Assembly: GCF_019880545.1 (NCBI RefSeq)
Contig: NZ_JAINVW010000003.1
Coordinates: 372,001 to 436,000 of the forward strand
DNA length: 64,000 nucleotides
Direction of reading: 5' to 3'
Source of the DNA: Flagellimonas meishanensis
GTDB taxonomy: Bacteria > Bacteroidota > Bacteroidia > Flavobacteriales > Flavobacteriaceae
Part shown: in pieces, positions 1 to 8,661 of the stretch
Layout: each line of letters begins with the position of its first letter
How positions within the stretch are numbered: position 1 is the stretch's first letter
Position numbers and translations under genes: made by a program
Notes under the pieces: generated by a model
What the model was told of the DNA's origin: nothing
Seen by the model: only the letters and a program-made list of their open reading frames with translations
Databases searched by the model: none

Positions 1-1
1 G

Positions 2-685
2 CGCGGAGAGCAAGGTATCCTTAGGGAAATTGCAGCTTTAAAGAAAAAGTTCAATTTCCGGTTTTTGGTGGATGATGCGCACGGATTCGGAACCCTTGGA
101 AAAACAGGTGCCGGAGCAGGCGAGGAGCAAGGCGTTCAGGACGATATTGACGTTTATTTGGCCACTTTCGCCAAATCCATGGCTGGAATTGGAGCTTTTG
201 TGGCAGCCGACAAGGAAATCATTGAATACCTAAAATACAACCTAAGATCCCAGATGTTTGCCAAATCCCTTCCCATGATCTATGTAAAGGGAGCCTTGAA
301 ACGTTTGGATATGCTCCGTAACAGACCAGAGTTGAAAGCAAAACTTTGGGAAAATGTAAATGCCCTGCAAAATGGACTTAGGGAGCGGGGCTTTGACCTT
401 GGCACCACCTCAAGTTGTGTTACCCCTGTCTATTTGAACGGGAGTATTCCGGAGGCCATGGCCTTAGTTAAGGATTTGCGCGAAAACCACGGTATTTTTT
501 GCTCCATTGTGGTGTATCCCGTTATACCCAAGGGATTGATTCTTCTACGCTTGATACCCACGGCAACACATACCATGCAGGACATTGCCGAGACTTTGGA
601 TGCCTTTTCTGCCATCAGGGAACGGTTGCAAAACGGTACATATAAAAGGTTATCGGCGGCCGTAGCTGCGGCTATGGGGGAGTAG
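2..685 (+). CDS. AOS-family PLP enzyme, C-terminal part (probable serine palmitoyltransferase)
   Basis: The gene enters from the left edge: frame 2 is open from base 2, so the TTG at 65 is not its start. The visible 227 residues hold the alpha-oxoamine synthase hallmarks: VDDAHGFG (Asp that contacts the PLP ring nitrogen, then the conserved His) and TFAKSMAGIG, whose Lys forms the PLP Schiff base. Enzymes of this family condense an amino acid with an acyl-CoA (serine palmitoyltransferase, KBL, BioF). The C-terminal part (PVYLNGS, then an IPKG...LRL segment) is most like the Bacteroidota serine palmitoyltransferases that start sphingolipid synthesis, but that choice within the family is inference. 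It converges on the GNAT gene at 716. The N-terminal domain is outside the window. Confidence 0.85.
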   Translation, partial: RGEQGILREIAALKKKFNFRFLVDDAHGFGTLGKTGAGAGEEQGVQDDIDVYLATFAKSMAGIGAFVAADKEIIEYLKYNLRSQMFAKSLPMIYVKGALKRLDMLRNRPELKAKLWENVNALQNGLRERGFDLGTTSSCVTPVYLNGSIPEAMALVKDLRENHGIFCSIVVYPVIPKGLILLRLIPTATHTMQDIAETLDAFSAIRERLQNGTYKRLSAAVAAAMGE

Positions 686-715
686 ACCAGTGCTTTTAAG
701 AAGGATTTTACTGGA

Positions 716-1264
716 TTAGCGGTCCTTATTTTGCTTCATGGAGGAGCTGCTTTTGCTTTTATAGTATCGATATTCATCTACTTGAAGCTTTTTTCCAGTT
801 CCTATTTCGTAGGTATCATGAATGCTTAGTCCGAGATCCCGGATGAGTTGAGTGCTGCGCTTATTTCGGTTGTCAACAGGATATTTGATGTACTCCACAT
901 CCAAGTTCTCTATGCCCCACGCAAGCATGTGATGAACTACTTTTTTACCGAGGCCCTTTCCCTGCATTTCTTTTCTTATCCAAAGGCCAAAATGGGGTTG
1001 TTTGGTCTGTATGGAATGAATGCCACAGCACCCTGCAAACTCTTCATTATGGAGAATTGTCCAGACATAGTCCGTTCCTTTCCTCCCTTGTTCCATGGAG
1101 GAATTTATAAAGGAAATCGTTTCATCAATGTTTTGGGGTGGTTCATCAAGTGGTAGAAATTCTATGATGTCCTTGTCAAAAGTATCAAAGACCTCTTGGG
1201 CGTAATTTAAGCATATCGAAACCAATTTGATTTGCCCATCAATACGAACACATTCAAAACTCAT
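716..1264 (-). CDS. GNAT-family N-acetyltransferase (RimJ/RimL-like)
   Basis: This 182-residue protein has the GNAT acetyl-CoA pyrophosphate-binding loop KEMQGKGLGKKV (about residues 97-108), preceded by the beta strand GLWIRK. A later NRNKRSTQLIRDLGL segment matches motif B, where RimJ/RimL-type enzymes carry NxxS and a gLGF-like turn. It should transfer acetyl from acetyl-CoA to an amine; the substrate cannot be read from sequence. The C-terminus (YYKSKSSSSMKQNKDR) is a short polar tail outside the fold. It sits alone between a convergent gene and a downstream minus-strand group. Confidence 0.82.
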   Translation of the reverse strand: MSFECVRIDGQIKLVSICLNYAQEVFDTFDKDIIEFLPLDEPPQNIDETISFINSSMEQGRKGTDYVWTILHNEEFAGCCGIHSIQTKQPHFGLWIRKEMQGKGLGKKVVHHMLAWGIENLDVEYIKYPVDNRNKRSTQLIRDLGLSIHDTYEIGTGKKLQVDEYRYYKSKSSSSMKQNKDR

Positions 1265-1306
1265 TTATAGCAAGAATTCCGTGTGATTTTGAAAAAACTT
1301 GACTTT

Positions 1307-1729
1307 CTATCCCTTAAATTCTATGGTCTTGTGCGAGCCATCACAATAAGGCTTGTTTTCTGAGGCGCCACAGCGGCAAAAGGCGGTTGACCTTTTCTTA
1401 GTTTCCACTGTGCCATTGGCAAGGGTAACTTTTAGGTCACCGCTTATCAAAAGGGGACCATTTTCAACTATGTTGCACTCGGTAATCTGGGTTTCTTCCA
1501 TCTGGGTTTCTCCTTTGGTTTTATAGGACAATGCGCCTGAAGGGCATTTGTCGATTTGGGACTTTAAAGCCTCCACACTGGCGTTTTCAGGTTGTATCCA
1601 TGGCTTTTCCTTGGGCCTGTAGACTTCGGGAAGGGTATGCCAACACACTTCCGAGTGGATACATTTTTTAGGTTTCCAGACCACGGTAAAATCCCCTTTG
1701 GCGTATTCTTTTACAATTTCTTTTTCCAT
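1307..1729 (-). CDS. Fer4_19 + CDGSH iron-sulfur protein
   Basis: A two-domain protein of 140 residues. The N-terminal half (about 1-70) carries a divergent ferredoxin-like segment with CIHSEVC, and a later Cys in DKCPSGAL, as in the Fer4_19 domain. The C-terminal half has a complete CDGSH-type zinc-finger motif (CRCGASENKPYCDGSH), whose three Cys and one His hold a 2Fe-2S cluster. Such proteins are thought to act in redox or cluster transfer. The open frame extends upstream to 1816, but that stretch overlaps the neighbouring acetyltransferase; the Met at 1729 begins the conserved MEKEIVKEY sequence. It follows the GNAT gene by 8 bp and is probably co-transcribed with it. Confidence 0.85.
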   Translation of the reverse strand: MEKEIVKEYAKGDFTVVWKPKKCIHSEVCWHTLPEVYRPKEKPWIQPENASVEALKSQIDKCPSGALSYKTKGETQMEETQITECNIVENGPLLISGDLKVTLANGTVETKKRSTAFCRCGASENKPYCDGSHKTIEFKG

Positions 1730-1737
1730 ACTACCTA

Positions 1738-2031
1738 TTATGCGATATTTATTCCTTTTAAAACCAGTTCTTTGTATGCGGGGTTTCGTTTTATGAAAAG
1801 CGCCACGAAGGGGCATAGGGGTATAAGCGTCAAATCTTTTTCCCTTATGTCATCCAAGGTTTTTTTCACTAAAGCCGTTCCAATTCCCTTTCCCTCCAAT
1901 CCTATGGGTATTTCGGTATGGGTCAAATATATTTTATCCTTTGCGCGGATATACTCAATTTTAGCAATGGCACCATCCACATGAAATTCATATTGCTTGG
2001 CCTCTTCGTTATTTATAAGTTGATATTCCAT
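1738..2031 (-). CDS. Small YjdJ-type GNAT N-acetyltransferase
   Basis: 97 residues, the length of the minimal GNAT family (Gtn/YjdJ-like). It shows IYLTHTEIP followed by LEGKGIGTALV, the acetyl-CoA loop, and a C-terminal IPLCPFVALFIKRNPAYKEL, the motif that typifies this subfamily. It pairs with the CDGSH protein 8 bp downstream, an arrangement I recognise as common in Bacteroidota, which suggests a joint but undefined role. The methyltransferase gene ends 6 bp upstream, so all three may form one transcript. Confidence 0.85.
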   Translation of the reverse strand: MEYQLINNEEAKQYEFHVDGAIAKIEYIRAKDKIYLTHTEIPIGLEGKGIGTALVKKTLDDIREKDLTLIPLCPFVALFIKRNPAYKELVLKGINIA

Positions 2032-2037
2032 ATTGCA

Positions 2038-2871
2038 TTAAAAGATACGAATTTTATAGACGCCACTTTCCAGCATGAGTGATTCATTTTTTAGGTGTTG
2101 CATGAGGTTCAGAAGTTTTGGTTGGGTGGTTTCTCCCATTAGGATGTTCAGGCTTACTTTTTGGTTGCCAATGTTCTTTATGTTGGGGATAAGCCCCTCA
2201 AAGAAGGATATTCCAGCCTCGGTTTGGTCCACGGTCGAGATTTTTTCAAATCCCAAATTTGTGAGGATGAGTTCCATATCGTTCTTCCTGAACAGAAAGC
2301 TATACTCGCTGGTGGATGCCCAGGGCATGGGATACTCCACTTTTTTGTCATTCTTCTTGAAAATGTCATAATACAAAAAGAATCCTGAGGGTTTCAACAC
2401 CCTTTTTATTTCCGTGTAGAACATTTCCTTGTCGGGGACGTTCATTTGAACGTGCTGTGTCCAAACCACATCAAAAGAGGCATCGGGAAAAGGAAGGTTG
2501 GTTGCCTCGGCAACGAAAAATCGGGTCTTATGATCCAGCTTTACCAATTTGGACAGTGCATTTGCGGTCTGGACATACGCTGTGGAAAGATCAACTCCCG
2601 TGGTGTTGCAATCGAATTCGTCCGAGAGCATTCTACAAGCTCCTCCGAGCCCACAGCCCACATCGAGCACTTCAAGGCCACGAAGGTCTATCTGTTGCGC
2701 AAGTTCGCGCGACACAGCGGCACCCCGCACGTGGAATTCGTCCACCCCCGCAATATGTGCTCGTTCTACGGATTCCAAATCAATTCCGTTTTGTTTTAAC
2801 CGATTTAGAATGGCTTCAAACAGCCCTTTTTTGGAATAGTGCTGCTCAATCTGGAGGTTTAGGTCACTCAT
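2038..2871 (-). CDS. SAM-dependent class I methyltransferase
   Basis: 277 residues with the Rossmann-fold methyltransferase signature VLDVGCGLGG (motif I, about residues 68-77), the acidic end of strand 2 in TTGVDLS, LPFPDASFDVVW (motif II) and a post-II segment ending in EIKRVLKPSGFF. This order is shared by UbiE-like and small-molecule N- or C-methyltransferases. An N-terminal helical region (MSDLNLQIEQHYSKKG) resembles the glycine/sarcosine-type methyltransferases, but the substrate is not assignable. First gene of a minus-strand group with the GNAT and CDGSH genes. Confidence 0.82.
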   Translation of the reverse strand: MSDLNLQIEQHYSKKGLFEAILNRLKQNGIDLESVERAHIAGVDEFHVRGAAVSRELAQQIDLRGLEVLDVGCGLGGACRMLSDEFDCNTTGVDLSTAYVQTANALSKLVKLDHKTRFFVAEATNLPFPDASFDVVWTQHVQMNVPDKEMFYTEIKRVLKPSGFFLYYDIFKKNDKKVEYPMPWASTSEYSFLFRKNDMELILTNLGFEKISTVDQTEAGISFFEGLIPNIKNIGNQKVSLNILMGETTQPKLLNLMQHLKNESLMLESGVYKIRIF

Positions 2872-2961
2872 TTGCTTTGATTCTGTGGATGTAAAGTTAC
2901 AATAGTATCAACAACAGCCCGAGGACAAAAGGAGATATACTTCCGAATTGACAGCCAAGAA

Positions 2962-3216
2962 TCAGGATCCTGCTAAATAGTTAGCCGCATCTTCAAGCGT
3001 CTTTATAGAGTCATGGGAAGTATCAAAATACTTCATCCCATTTGTTTTACATGATTTTTTAATTTGTTCACTATTCACTACCATATTTTGGATATGATCC
3101 AAAATATGGGCATATGACTTGTCCTTCAGCCAATCGTTTTTCTCCTTGCTTTATGAGCGTATTTTGACCAATTTTTTGTCAACATCCTTTGATGTGTGGT
3201 TTTCAGTCTTGGTCAA
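2962..3216 (-). pseudogene. Decayed 3' remnant of an unidentified gene
   Basis: Reading the minus strand from 3216 to the TGA at 2962 gives about 85 codons that look protein-coding (for example YAHILDHIQNMV, KSCKTNGMKYFDTS, TLEDAANYL) but are broken by an in-frame TAA at 3153-3151 and have no start codon. The composition and the YFDT..H...LE.A..YL ending resemble the C-terminus of small P-loop kinase-like proteins, which is only an impression. The fragment sits between the methyltransferase and the amidohydrolase and probably marks a deletion or old gene death. The rest of 2872-3267 shows nothing else I can name. Confidence 0.5.
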
Positions 3217-3267
3217 ATTTCATGTTCTCTGTTATTGCTTTTTCAAAGATGGGGCTGGGCTCCATTT

Positions 3268-4608
3268 TCAATTGAAGCGTTCCACATTTCCGTTTTGGAT
3301 CACCGCCTTGATTGCGAGTGTATTTCTAATGTTCGACAAGGGGTTGTTGGTCAATAAAACCAGGTCCGCATAATAACCTTCGGCAATTTTACCGTGTTTT
3401 TTTAGGTTGAAAAAACGGCAGGGGTTCACTGTGGCGGTTTGAAGCGCCTCCAGGGGGGAAAGGCCAGCTTCTTCTACCATTAGAAAAAGTTCTTCGTGTA
3501 GGGAGTAGCCGGGTAATCCACCTTCGCAAGCGGTATCGGAACCTGCCAATAGCCCAATTTCTTCCATACTGAACCGCTTTACCAGCTTGGTAAGCGCCAT
3601 CCACCACAAGGAATCCCCTTTTTTGTCCATTGAAGCTGACATGGATTCCATGTGTGCATGCATGCCTTGGTTCACGGATTCTGGTAGCTGATCGCGAATT
3701 GGATGTGAAATCCATGGTTCATCATTATAGCGAAGTCTCGCATATTGAACGGCCATTGTTGGTGTAATCCAGGCTTGATTTCTCTTAAACGCTTCAACGA
3801 CGCGTTCGGAATCATGCAACCAGGGTTGCACTATTTTTCGGTCTTCTTCACTATACCCATCTGCCATCATGAATTGCTCCAGTTCCAAGGAATCCTTGGT
3901 AAAACTGTACAGCAGGGGTTCTCTTATATGCTCTATACTCTTTTGACCGAGATCCAGAATGTCGGAAAGCAGAAAAGGCTCAGAAACATGTCCTACAAAA
4001 TCCAGCCCATGTAGTTTGGACAACCGAGCAATCTCTTTATACGATTCCCACGGAATTTTCTCATATACTTTTATGAAATCCACTTGATCCTCTAGGTTTT
4101 GTTGAAAGGCGACCGCAACTTCCTCCTTGTTTGAAACGGAAAGTGATGTGGGCCACCCGGTGCCAGAAAGGAGGTACCCAGCAATAAAAAGCCTCGGACC
4201 ACGCATTTTTCCTAGCCGCATATCAGATTTCCATTGATTCAGGTACTCCGCACATAGGGATTCACATCCGTCGGTTGGTTTGTGCACGCACCCGCCCATA
4301 TCCCTTACCCCGGTAACGCCATGGTCTAAAAATAGACGTAGATACGAGCTGTCCTGAATGTGCACATGCATGTCCCATAGCGCTGGGATCATATAATTAT
4401 TGGAACCATCGATATGGGTTTCAGCATTGTTGGCAATGGTTCCCGGCTCCGCTATCTTGACGATTATGGAGTCCTTAATGACTATGTCACTCACAGTTAC
4501 CTTCCCAGTTTCAATGTTAATAACGCTTACGTTGGTTATCAGCAAATCGTGGTTGGAAGAGCATGAAAAACAAAGAATGAAAAAAGGAAGCAGAAAGTGT
4601 CTCATCAT
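3268..4608 (-). CDS. Amidohydrolase-family lipoprotein
   Basis: 446 residues. The N-terminus (MMRHFLLPFFILCFSCSS) is a lipoprotein signal peptide with Cys at about 16, so the enzyme is probably anchored outside the inner membrane. ALWDMHVH supplies the HxH metal pair of the amidohydrolase superfamily, VDFIKVYE the strand with the bridging Lys, GLDFVGHV a His ligand, and GSDTACEG the catalytic Asp. The end (IAEGYYADLVLL) is the classic return to the small beta-sandwich, as in imidazolonepropionase/prolidase-like amidohydrolases. Substrate unknown. It diverges from the DUF481 gene at 4833. Confidence 0.85.
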   Translation of the reverse strand: MMRHFLLPFFILCFSCSSNHDLLITNVSVINIETGKVTVSDIVIKDSIIVKIAEPGTIANNAETHIDGSNNYMIPALWDMHVHIQDSSYLRLFLDHGVTGVRDMGGCVHKPTDGCESLCAEYLNQWKSDMRLGKMRGPRLFIAGYLLSGTGWPTSLSVSNKEEVAVAFQQNLEDQVDFIKVYEKIPWESYKEIARLSKLHGLDFVGHVSEPFLLSDILDLGQKSIEHIREPLLYSFTKDSLELEQFMMADGYSEEDRKIVQPWLHDSERVVEAFKRNQAWITPTMAVQYARLRYNDEPWISHPIRDQLPESVNQGMHAHMESMSASMDKKGDSLWWMALTKLVKRFSMEEIGLLAGSDTACEGGLPGYSLHEELFLMVEEAGLSPLEALQTATVNPCRFFNLKKHGKIAEGYYADLVLLTNNPLSNIRNTLAIKAVIQNGNVERFN

Positions 4609-4832
4609 AAAAGGATGCTGTTGTGGCCCAGGATTTATTTTGGTATAGAAGTTACTATTTTTTGTGCTTACATGAACTTACCAAATTCCAATCTTCCATC
4701 AGAGGTTAAGCACATGCAAAGCACCTCCCATTTGACCAAGATGTTAGGTGTCCAACAATATCAAGGAAATTCATAGCTTATAAATAAGTATATTTCCCAG
4801 GTTAAAGAACCACAGCTATATTAAGGAACAGG

Positions 4833-5591
4833 ATGAGAAACCCATTGTATTATTTCTTGCTTTTGCCGATTTTTCTTTCGGCACAGATCAATGAAAGTGA
4901 TACGCTAAAATTTAAAGCAAACCTATCCTTGACCGGTTTTTGGCAAGGAGGGAACGTGGAGACCCTTATTTTTAGGGCACAATCTGATGTGAGTTTTATT
5001 CCTTGGAAGAAATGGGTCTTTAAAACCAACAACTCCTATGTTTACCAAGAGTTTGGAAAGGAAAAGGCGGATGAGGATATTTTGAGCCTCAATTTTTTGT
5101 ATTTCAATCCTGAAAAGAAAGTTTACCCGCTGGTGTTGGGATTTGTGAGCACCAATTTCCGTCGCAAAATTGATCTGCGCTACCTGCTCGGGGCGGGGGT
5201 TACATTTCGAATTCTGAACAAAAAGGACCATTGGCTCAAGTTTTCAATATCGAGTGAATACGAACGGACGGATTTTTCCGAGGCGGATTTCAATAATTCC
5301 GATTATGATGGGAGTTTTTCCATCAATACATTTCGCGGCACTTTGTGGATAAATGGAAGTTACCATTTGTTCAAGGGCAAAGTCATTTTAAACCATGAAA
5401 GTTATTTTCAGCCCTCCCTAGAACGCAGCAATAATTTTCGTTGGCGGTCCGATATTGGCTTGGAGCTTCCTGTGTGGAAGTTTTTGAGCTTCAAGATCAA
5501 CTACCTCAATACCTTTGAAAGTGTGGTGATAGAAAACCAGAAGCAGGAGGATAAATTTTTGACCTTTGGCTTTACACTGAAAAGTTATTAG
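4833..5591 (+). CDS. DUF481 outer-membrane beta-barrel protein (YdiY-like)
   Basis: 252 residues with a signal peptide ending in FLSAQ and alternating aromatic/hydrophobic strands typical of an outer-membrane barrel. The sequence LSLTGFWQGGNVE near residue 32 and the closing FGFTLKSY match the DUF481 family, in which E. coli YdiY is a salt- or acid-induced member of unknown function. The 224-bp gap upstream (4609-4832) is shared with the divergent amidohydrolase; I see no clear TAnnTTTG box in it. Downstream the cassette block begins. Confidence 0.75.
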   Translation: MRNPLYYFLLLPIFLSAQINESDTLKFKANLSLTGFWQGGNVETLIFRAQSDVSFIPWKKWVFKTNNSYVYQEFGKEKADEDILSLNFLYFNPEKKVYPLVLGFVSTNFRRKIDLRYLLGAGVTFRILNKKDHWLKFSISSEYERTDFSEADFNNSDYDGSFSINTFRGTLWINGSYHLFKGKVILNHESYFQPSLERSNNFRWRSDIGLELPVWKFLSFKINYLNTFESVVIENQKQEDKFLTFGFTLKSY

Positions 5592-5680
5592 CGACGGCAA
5601 GCATTTTTCAGAAGAGTTGGATTGTTGCCTTCCCTAAAAATGCATGAATCTTTCTTCTTTATTTATTGCCATCCCAGGTT

Positions 5681-6226
5681 TTATTCCGGTCTCTTTCTTT
5701 CTTTTAAAATTATCAGGGTAATAATATAGATCAACACAATTGCGAAAGGAATGGCTATAAATCTATAGTGAGGTAAAAGATACCAAAGGGCCAGCACTGT
5801 AATTGTCCGTACCAATGTGTGAAAAATGCCCACCCAATGCTTTATGATCCAGGAAAAAGGCAACCACATCAATCCCGTTAAAATGCCCACTGTCATTGGG
5901 AGAGAGGAATAGTCAACGAGAAAAAATGGAATTGCGATTGAGTAAACCAATATTGCCTGTGCAGCCGTGAAAAGAAAAAGGGAGTCGAATTCGTTCTTCG
6001 GCTTACTTTTATCAAGAAAATCTTCACCTGTGAATTTTGACAGGAACAGACCCAAATACACAATGCTCCCAGTTCCAATAAAAATTGCCCAAACGGCAAC
6101 GAAGTCAGAGAAAAAAATCCCGATCAATCCGACTATAGCCCAAATAATCAATCCGGCCAGTGGGGTAGCTAGAAATTTTTGATTGATAAACTCAATCCGC
6201 TGTTGTTCAAGTGTCCTCTCGTTCAT
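5681..6226 (-). CDS. Multi-pass membrane protein, DUF7010-like
   Basis: 181 residues with about five or six hydrophobic segments and a charged N-terminal start (MNERTLEQQRIEFINQKFLATPLAG) like the small family I know as DUF7010. Function unknown. It is the leftmost minus-strand gene of the accessory block: site 1 lies just upstream of its start, with CCGTTATGG as the core, but no matching core is found after its stop codon. It may be a cassette whose downstream site has been lost, or simply the chromosomal neighbour of the array. Confidence 0.65.
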   Translation of the reverse strand: MNERTLEQQRIEFINQKFLATPLAGLIIWAIVGLIGIFFSDFVAVWAIFIGTGSIVYLGLFLSKFTGEDFLDKSKPKNEFDSLFLFTAAQAILVYSIAIPFFLVDYSSLPMTVGILTGLMWLPFSWIIKHWVGIFHTLVRTITVLALWYLLPHYRFIAIPFAIVLIYIITLIILKERKRPE

Positions 6227-6302
6227 AAGTAATTTGTTCAGTATTTTCTAATGGTATTCAATTTTTTTAGGCGTCCATGTTTTACGAATGCATTTAGGAG
6301 CA

Positions 6303-6399
6303 CCATAACGGTCTCGGTTAATAACAGTCCTCTATTCCTATCATTATCGGATTCATTGGTAGGCGGAAACGGACAATTAGGTATAGCCTGTTTAAGCAT
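6303..6399 (-). repeat. attC-like site 1 (degenerate)
   Basis: Leftmost recognisable separator. On the plus strand it opens with CATAACGGTCTCGG, like most sites here, and closes with TATAGCCTGTTTAAGCA, a decayed version of TATAnCCATTGTTAGCA. The minus-strand core GCTTAAAC contains the TAA stop of the gene at 6392-6799, as happens at two other sites. Degenerate inside; membership rests on the two ends and the position between genes. Confidence 0.55.
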
Positions 6400-6799
6400 A
6401 GTTTTTACCTATAATTTTTAGGTATTCTTTAGGAAAGTTCAATTTTTCAGCTAATCTATGAAGAGATTTTGCATATGATTCATTTTTTCCTTTGAGCAGC
6501 TCGAGTGGCAGGTTATAGCATATTGCCGTTATATGTTCATTGGTTTCTGAAATAATAGTCACTTTTTCAGGAACATAATCGGAAACACTTTTTTCAGAAT
6601 ATAGTTTGGCAATTTCTTCTTCGGTTAAGGTCATTATGACCCCATAGGCTTTTTCTGTTTTACTCTGTATTAAGGAAGCCCGATTTCCTATTTTTAAAGC
6701 GTAGTTATTTAAGTATCCTTTTCTAGGATTTAATGGATTTACTCCATTTCTGATAAGTAGATCTTTATCCATAAATAAACCATAAAAAAACACTTCCAT
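6392..6799 (-). CDS. Gamma-glutamylcyclotransferase-like protein
   Basis: 135 residues. It opens with MEVFFYGLFMD, matching the YGxL substrate-binding loop at the start of the GGCT/AIG2 fold. The rest has the alternating strands and the aromatic-rich segment (AYGVIMTLTEEEIAKL) where that fold places its catalytic Glu. Members cyclise gamma-glutamyl amines to 5-oxoproline, but the substrate of this one is unknown. Single-gene cassette between sites 1 and 2; the stop codon TAA lies in the AAC-type core of site 1. Confidence 0.7.
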   Translation of the reverse strand: MEVFFYGLFMDKDLLIRNGVNPLNPRKGYLNNYALKIGNRASLIQSKTEKAYGVIMTLTEEEIAKLYSEKSVSDYVPEKVTIISETNEHITAICYNLPLELLKGKNESYAKSLHRLAEKLNFPKEYLKIIGKNYA

Positions 6800-6817
6800 A
6801 TCGTTTGGTTTAATTAC

Positions 6818-6953
6818 ACCTAACCGCCTCGGCCATAATTTTTTTGAGTGGTGGAAATGCGGAGCATTTTCCAGTATGAAATCCAGCGGTGTTGATTGCT
6901 AATGGTTTAAATTTAGAAAGAAAACTGCAATGAATTATGGCCAAGTTGTACGT
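6818..6953 (-). repeat. attC-like site 2
   Basis: A 136-bp separator with inverted ends: plus-strand CCTAACCGCCTCGGCCATAATT at the left and AATTATGGCCAAGTTGTACG at the right, giving a perfect GGCCATAATT pair. On the minus strand it starts with a GTACAAC core after the oxidoreductase gene and ends with a GTTAGGT core before the next gene. The inner 90 bp show no coding potential. Confidence 0.7.
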
Positions 6954-6958
6954 TCGTT

Positions 6959-7879
6959 TTATGGTTGCACATCAATTACCACGTTACCTCTTTTTCTGCC
7001 TTTATCAACATATTCATGGGCTTTTACTATTTCATCAAGTTTGAAACATCTGTCTATGAAAGGTTTTAATTCTTCATTTTCTGCCATTGTTTTTATTCGT
7101 TCAAGATTTTCATCCTTCTCAGTTGTTAGCATACGTACTGAAACGAAATGGCCGCCAGTTTTTAAAACTTTTTTGGCTTCGGATTTCTTTGTCTTTCCAA
7201 CGGCATCAAAGATGATATCAAATTTTTCTTCGCCCTTGGAATAGTCTTCTTTATTATAGTCTATCAAACTTTCAGCACCCAATGATCTTACCATTTCAAA
7301 GTTTGGGGCTCTGCAGACTCCCGTTACTCTTGCACCTTTTTGATTGGCCATTTGTACAGCATAATTTCCAACGCTTCCAGAAGCACCATAAACCAATACG
7401 TTTTGTCCAGTTTTCAAATTGGCCTTGTCTAAAAGGTACATTGCTGTCATGGCCCCAACCGGCAATGCAGCTGCTTCCCGATAAGTCAAGTTAACCGGCT
7501 TAAATCCAATCACCCCACTTTTCCATTGCTGTGGTAAGCATATGTATTCTGCGTAGGAGCCTGTTTTTAGCATTGTAGTGGTACCAAAGACATCGTCACC
7601 AACATTAAATTTAGTTACATTTTTGCCTGTTTCTTCAACTATTCCGGCGAACTCATGACCTAAAATTTTCTTTTTAGGTTTAAAAAGTCCAAATAGTAAT
7701 CTGGCAGGAAGCCAAAACAAAGGTGGAAAATCAGAAGCACGAAGTCTTATGTCTCCGGAAGTAACGGTAGCAGCATGTATCCTTACAAGGATTTCATCAT
7801 CTTTAGGTATCGGTTTTGGAATATCCTTTAGCTTAAGGACTTTGGGCGAACCGTATGCTTCATATACTACAGCTCTCAT
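6959..7879 (-). CDS. Medium-chain dehydrogenase/reductase (quinone oxidoreductase-like)
   Basis: 306 residues from the Met that begins MRAVVYEAYGSP; the frame is open to 7978 but the extra part overlaps the upstream gene and is not family-like. KKKILGHEFAG is the conserved GHE strand, and VLVYGASGSVGNYAVQMA is the nucleotide-binding loop of zinc-independent MDR proteins. The Cys/His pattern for structural zinc is absent, so an NAD(P)H-dependent quinone or enone reductase is most likely. Second gene of a two-gene cassette with the DUF2306 protein. Confidence 0.85.
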   Translation of the reverse strand: MRAVVYEAYGSPKVLKLKDIPKPIPKDDEILVRIHAATVTSGDIRLRASDFPPLFWLPARLLFGLFKPKKKILGHEFAGIVEETGKNVTKFNVGDDVFGTTTMLKTGSYAEYICLPQQWKSGVIGFKPVNLTYREAAALPVGAMTAMYLLDKANLKTGQNVLVYGASGSVGNYAVQMANQKGARVTGVCRAPNFEMVRSLGAESLIDYNKEDYSKGEEKFDIIFDAVGKTKKSEAKKVLKTGGHFVSVRMLTTEKDENLERIKTMAENEELKPFIDRCFKLDEIVKAHEYVDKGRKRGNVVIDVQP

Positions 7880-7928
7880 ATTGATTTTTTGTTTTTTTTT
7901 AATAACTGCTCGTAGGGACATCCATTTT

Positions 7929-8549
7929 TTAAGTGTAAAGTGAAATGGCCCAAGCCACGTAAAACCAGGCCAAGCCAATCCAGCTAATGGGATGTATCCG
8001 CTTTAATGTTTGCCAATCGTACACAAAGAACGATGCCATGAGTATATGCCACACCAATATGTAGAACAATACCCAATTTTCAACTTGTAGTATGTCAGAG
8101 ACCCTTCCCATTATGGGTTCTATGGGTAGCGCAATGGCCCAAAAGACAAATCTCTTGTGTTTTACCGCATTTCTTCTGTACACATAGGCCAATAGGATAA
8201 ACGTGGCAAAGCTCAGCATCAAAAGTCGATTGGCCCTTACAAAGGGTTCCATACTGCCCCATCCTTTGTATACGGCAATAAAAACATAAAGTGTACTGAC
8301 AAATACTCCTATTGCCAATATAAATCCTATTCTTCCCCATTTCATATGGGTGTTGAACTTTTTCCTTAGAATGAAATACGTTTGGGCGGCAAAAGTGCCA
8401 AACCAGGCAAACATGAAAAGCCCATGTACAATGAATTTGGGATCACTGTTGCTCGGTTGGTCGATATCGGTAATCAAATTGTCCGAGAATGCGACAAAAG
8501 AAAAAAGTAAGAGGAGGGAACTAACAACGGGAAAGTAATATTTTTTCAT
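7929..8549 (-). CDS. DUF2306-like multi-pass membrane protein
   Basis: 206 residues with about six transmembrane segments, including FIVHGLFMFAWFGTFAAQ and the motif THMKWGRIGF followed by ANRLLMLSF. The spacing of conserved His and Arg between helices resembles DUF2306/YozB-type membrane proteins. Function unknown. First gene of the cassette whose second gene is the MDR oxidoreductase; 49 bp separate them. Confidence 0.6.
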   Translation of the reverse strand: MKKYYFPVVSSLLLLFSFVAFSDNLITDIDQPSNSDPKFIVHGLFMFAWFGTFAAQTYFILRKKFNTHMKWGRIGFILAIGVFVSTLYVFIAVYKGWGSMEPFVRANRLLMLSFATFILLAYVYRRNAVKHKRFVFWAIALPIEPIMGRVSDILQVENWVLFYILVWHILMASFFVYDWQTLKRIHPISWIGLAWFYVAWAISLYT

Positions 8550-8583
8550 ATGAGTAGTTCTTAATGCTGTTCACCGTGATTGC

Positions 8584-8650
8584 CCCTAGTGGTCTCGTAT
8601 TTTTGTAGTGCACCGTTTATGGAGCTTTATCGCATATGTAATGTAGCGGT
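8584..8650 (-). repeat. attC-like site 3 (degenerate)
   Basis: A short separator between the membrane protein and the serine hydrolase. Plus strand AGTGGTCTCGTATTTTTGTAG matches the GGTCTCGTATTAGAATAGTAG of site 4, and the right end ATGTAATGTAGCGG is a decayed AAC-type core. Its GTAATGTAGC roughly matches GTTAGTAGC upstream of the serine hydrolase. Central part AT-rich. Confidence 0.45.
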
Positions 8651-8661
8651 CTTTTTAATCG

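Noticed and set aside
2446-2894. Plus-strand ORFs of 117 and 145 codons
   Set aside because: Antisense shadows of the methyltransferase gene.
5601-5643. GCATTTTT...AAAAATGC repeat as an outer attC-like site
   Set aside because: It lacks GTT/AAC cores matching site 1 and is AT-rich; could be a terminator-like dyad after the DUF481 gene.
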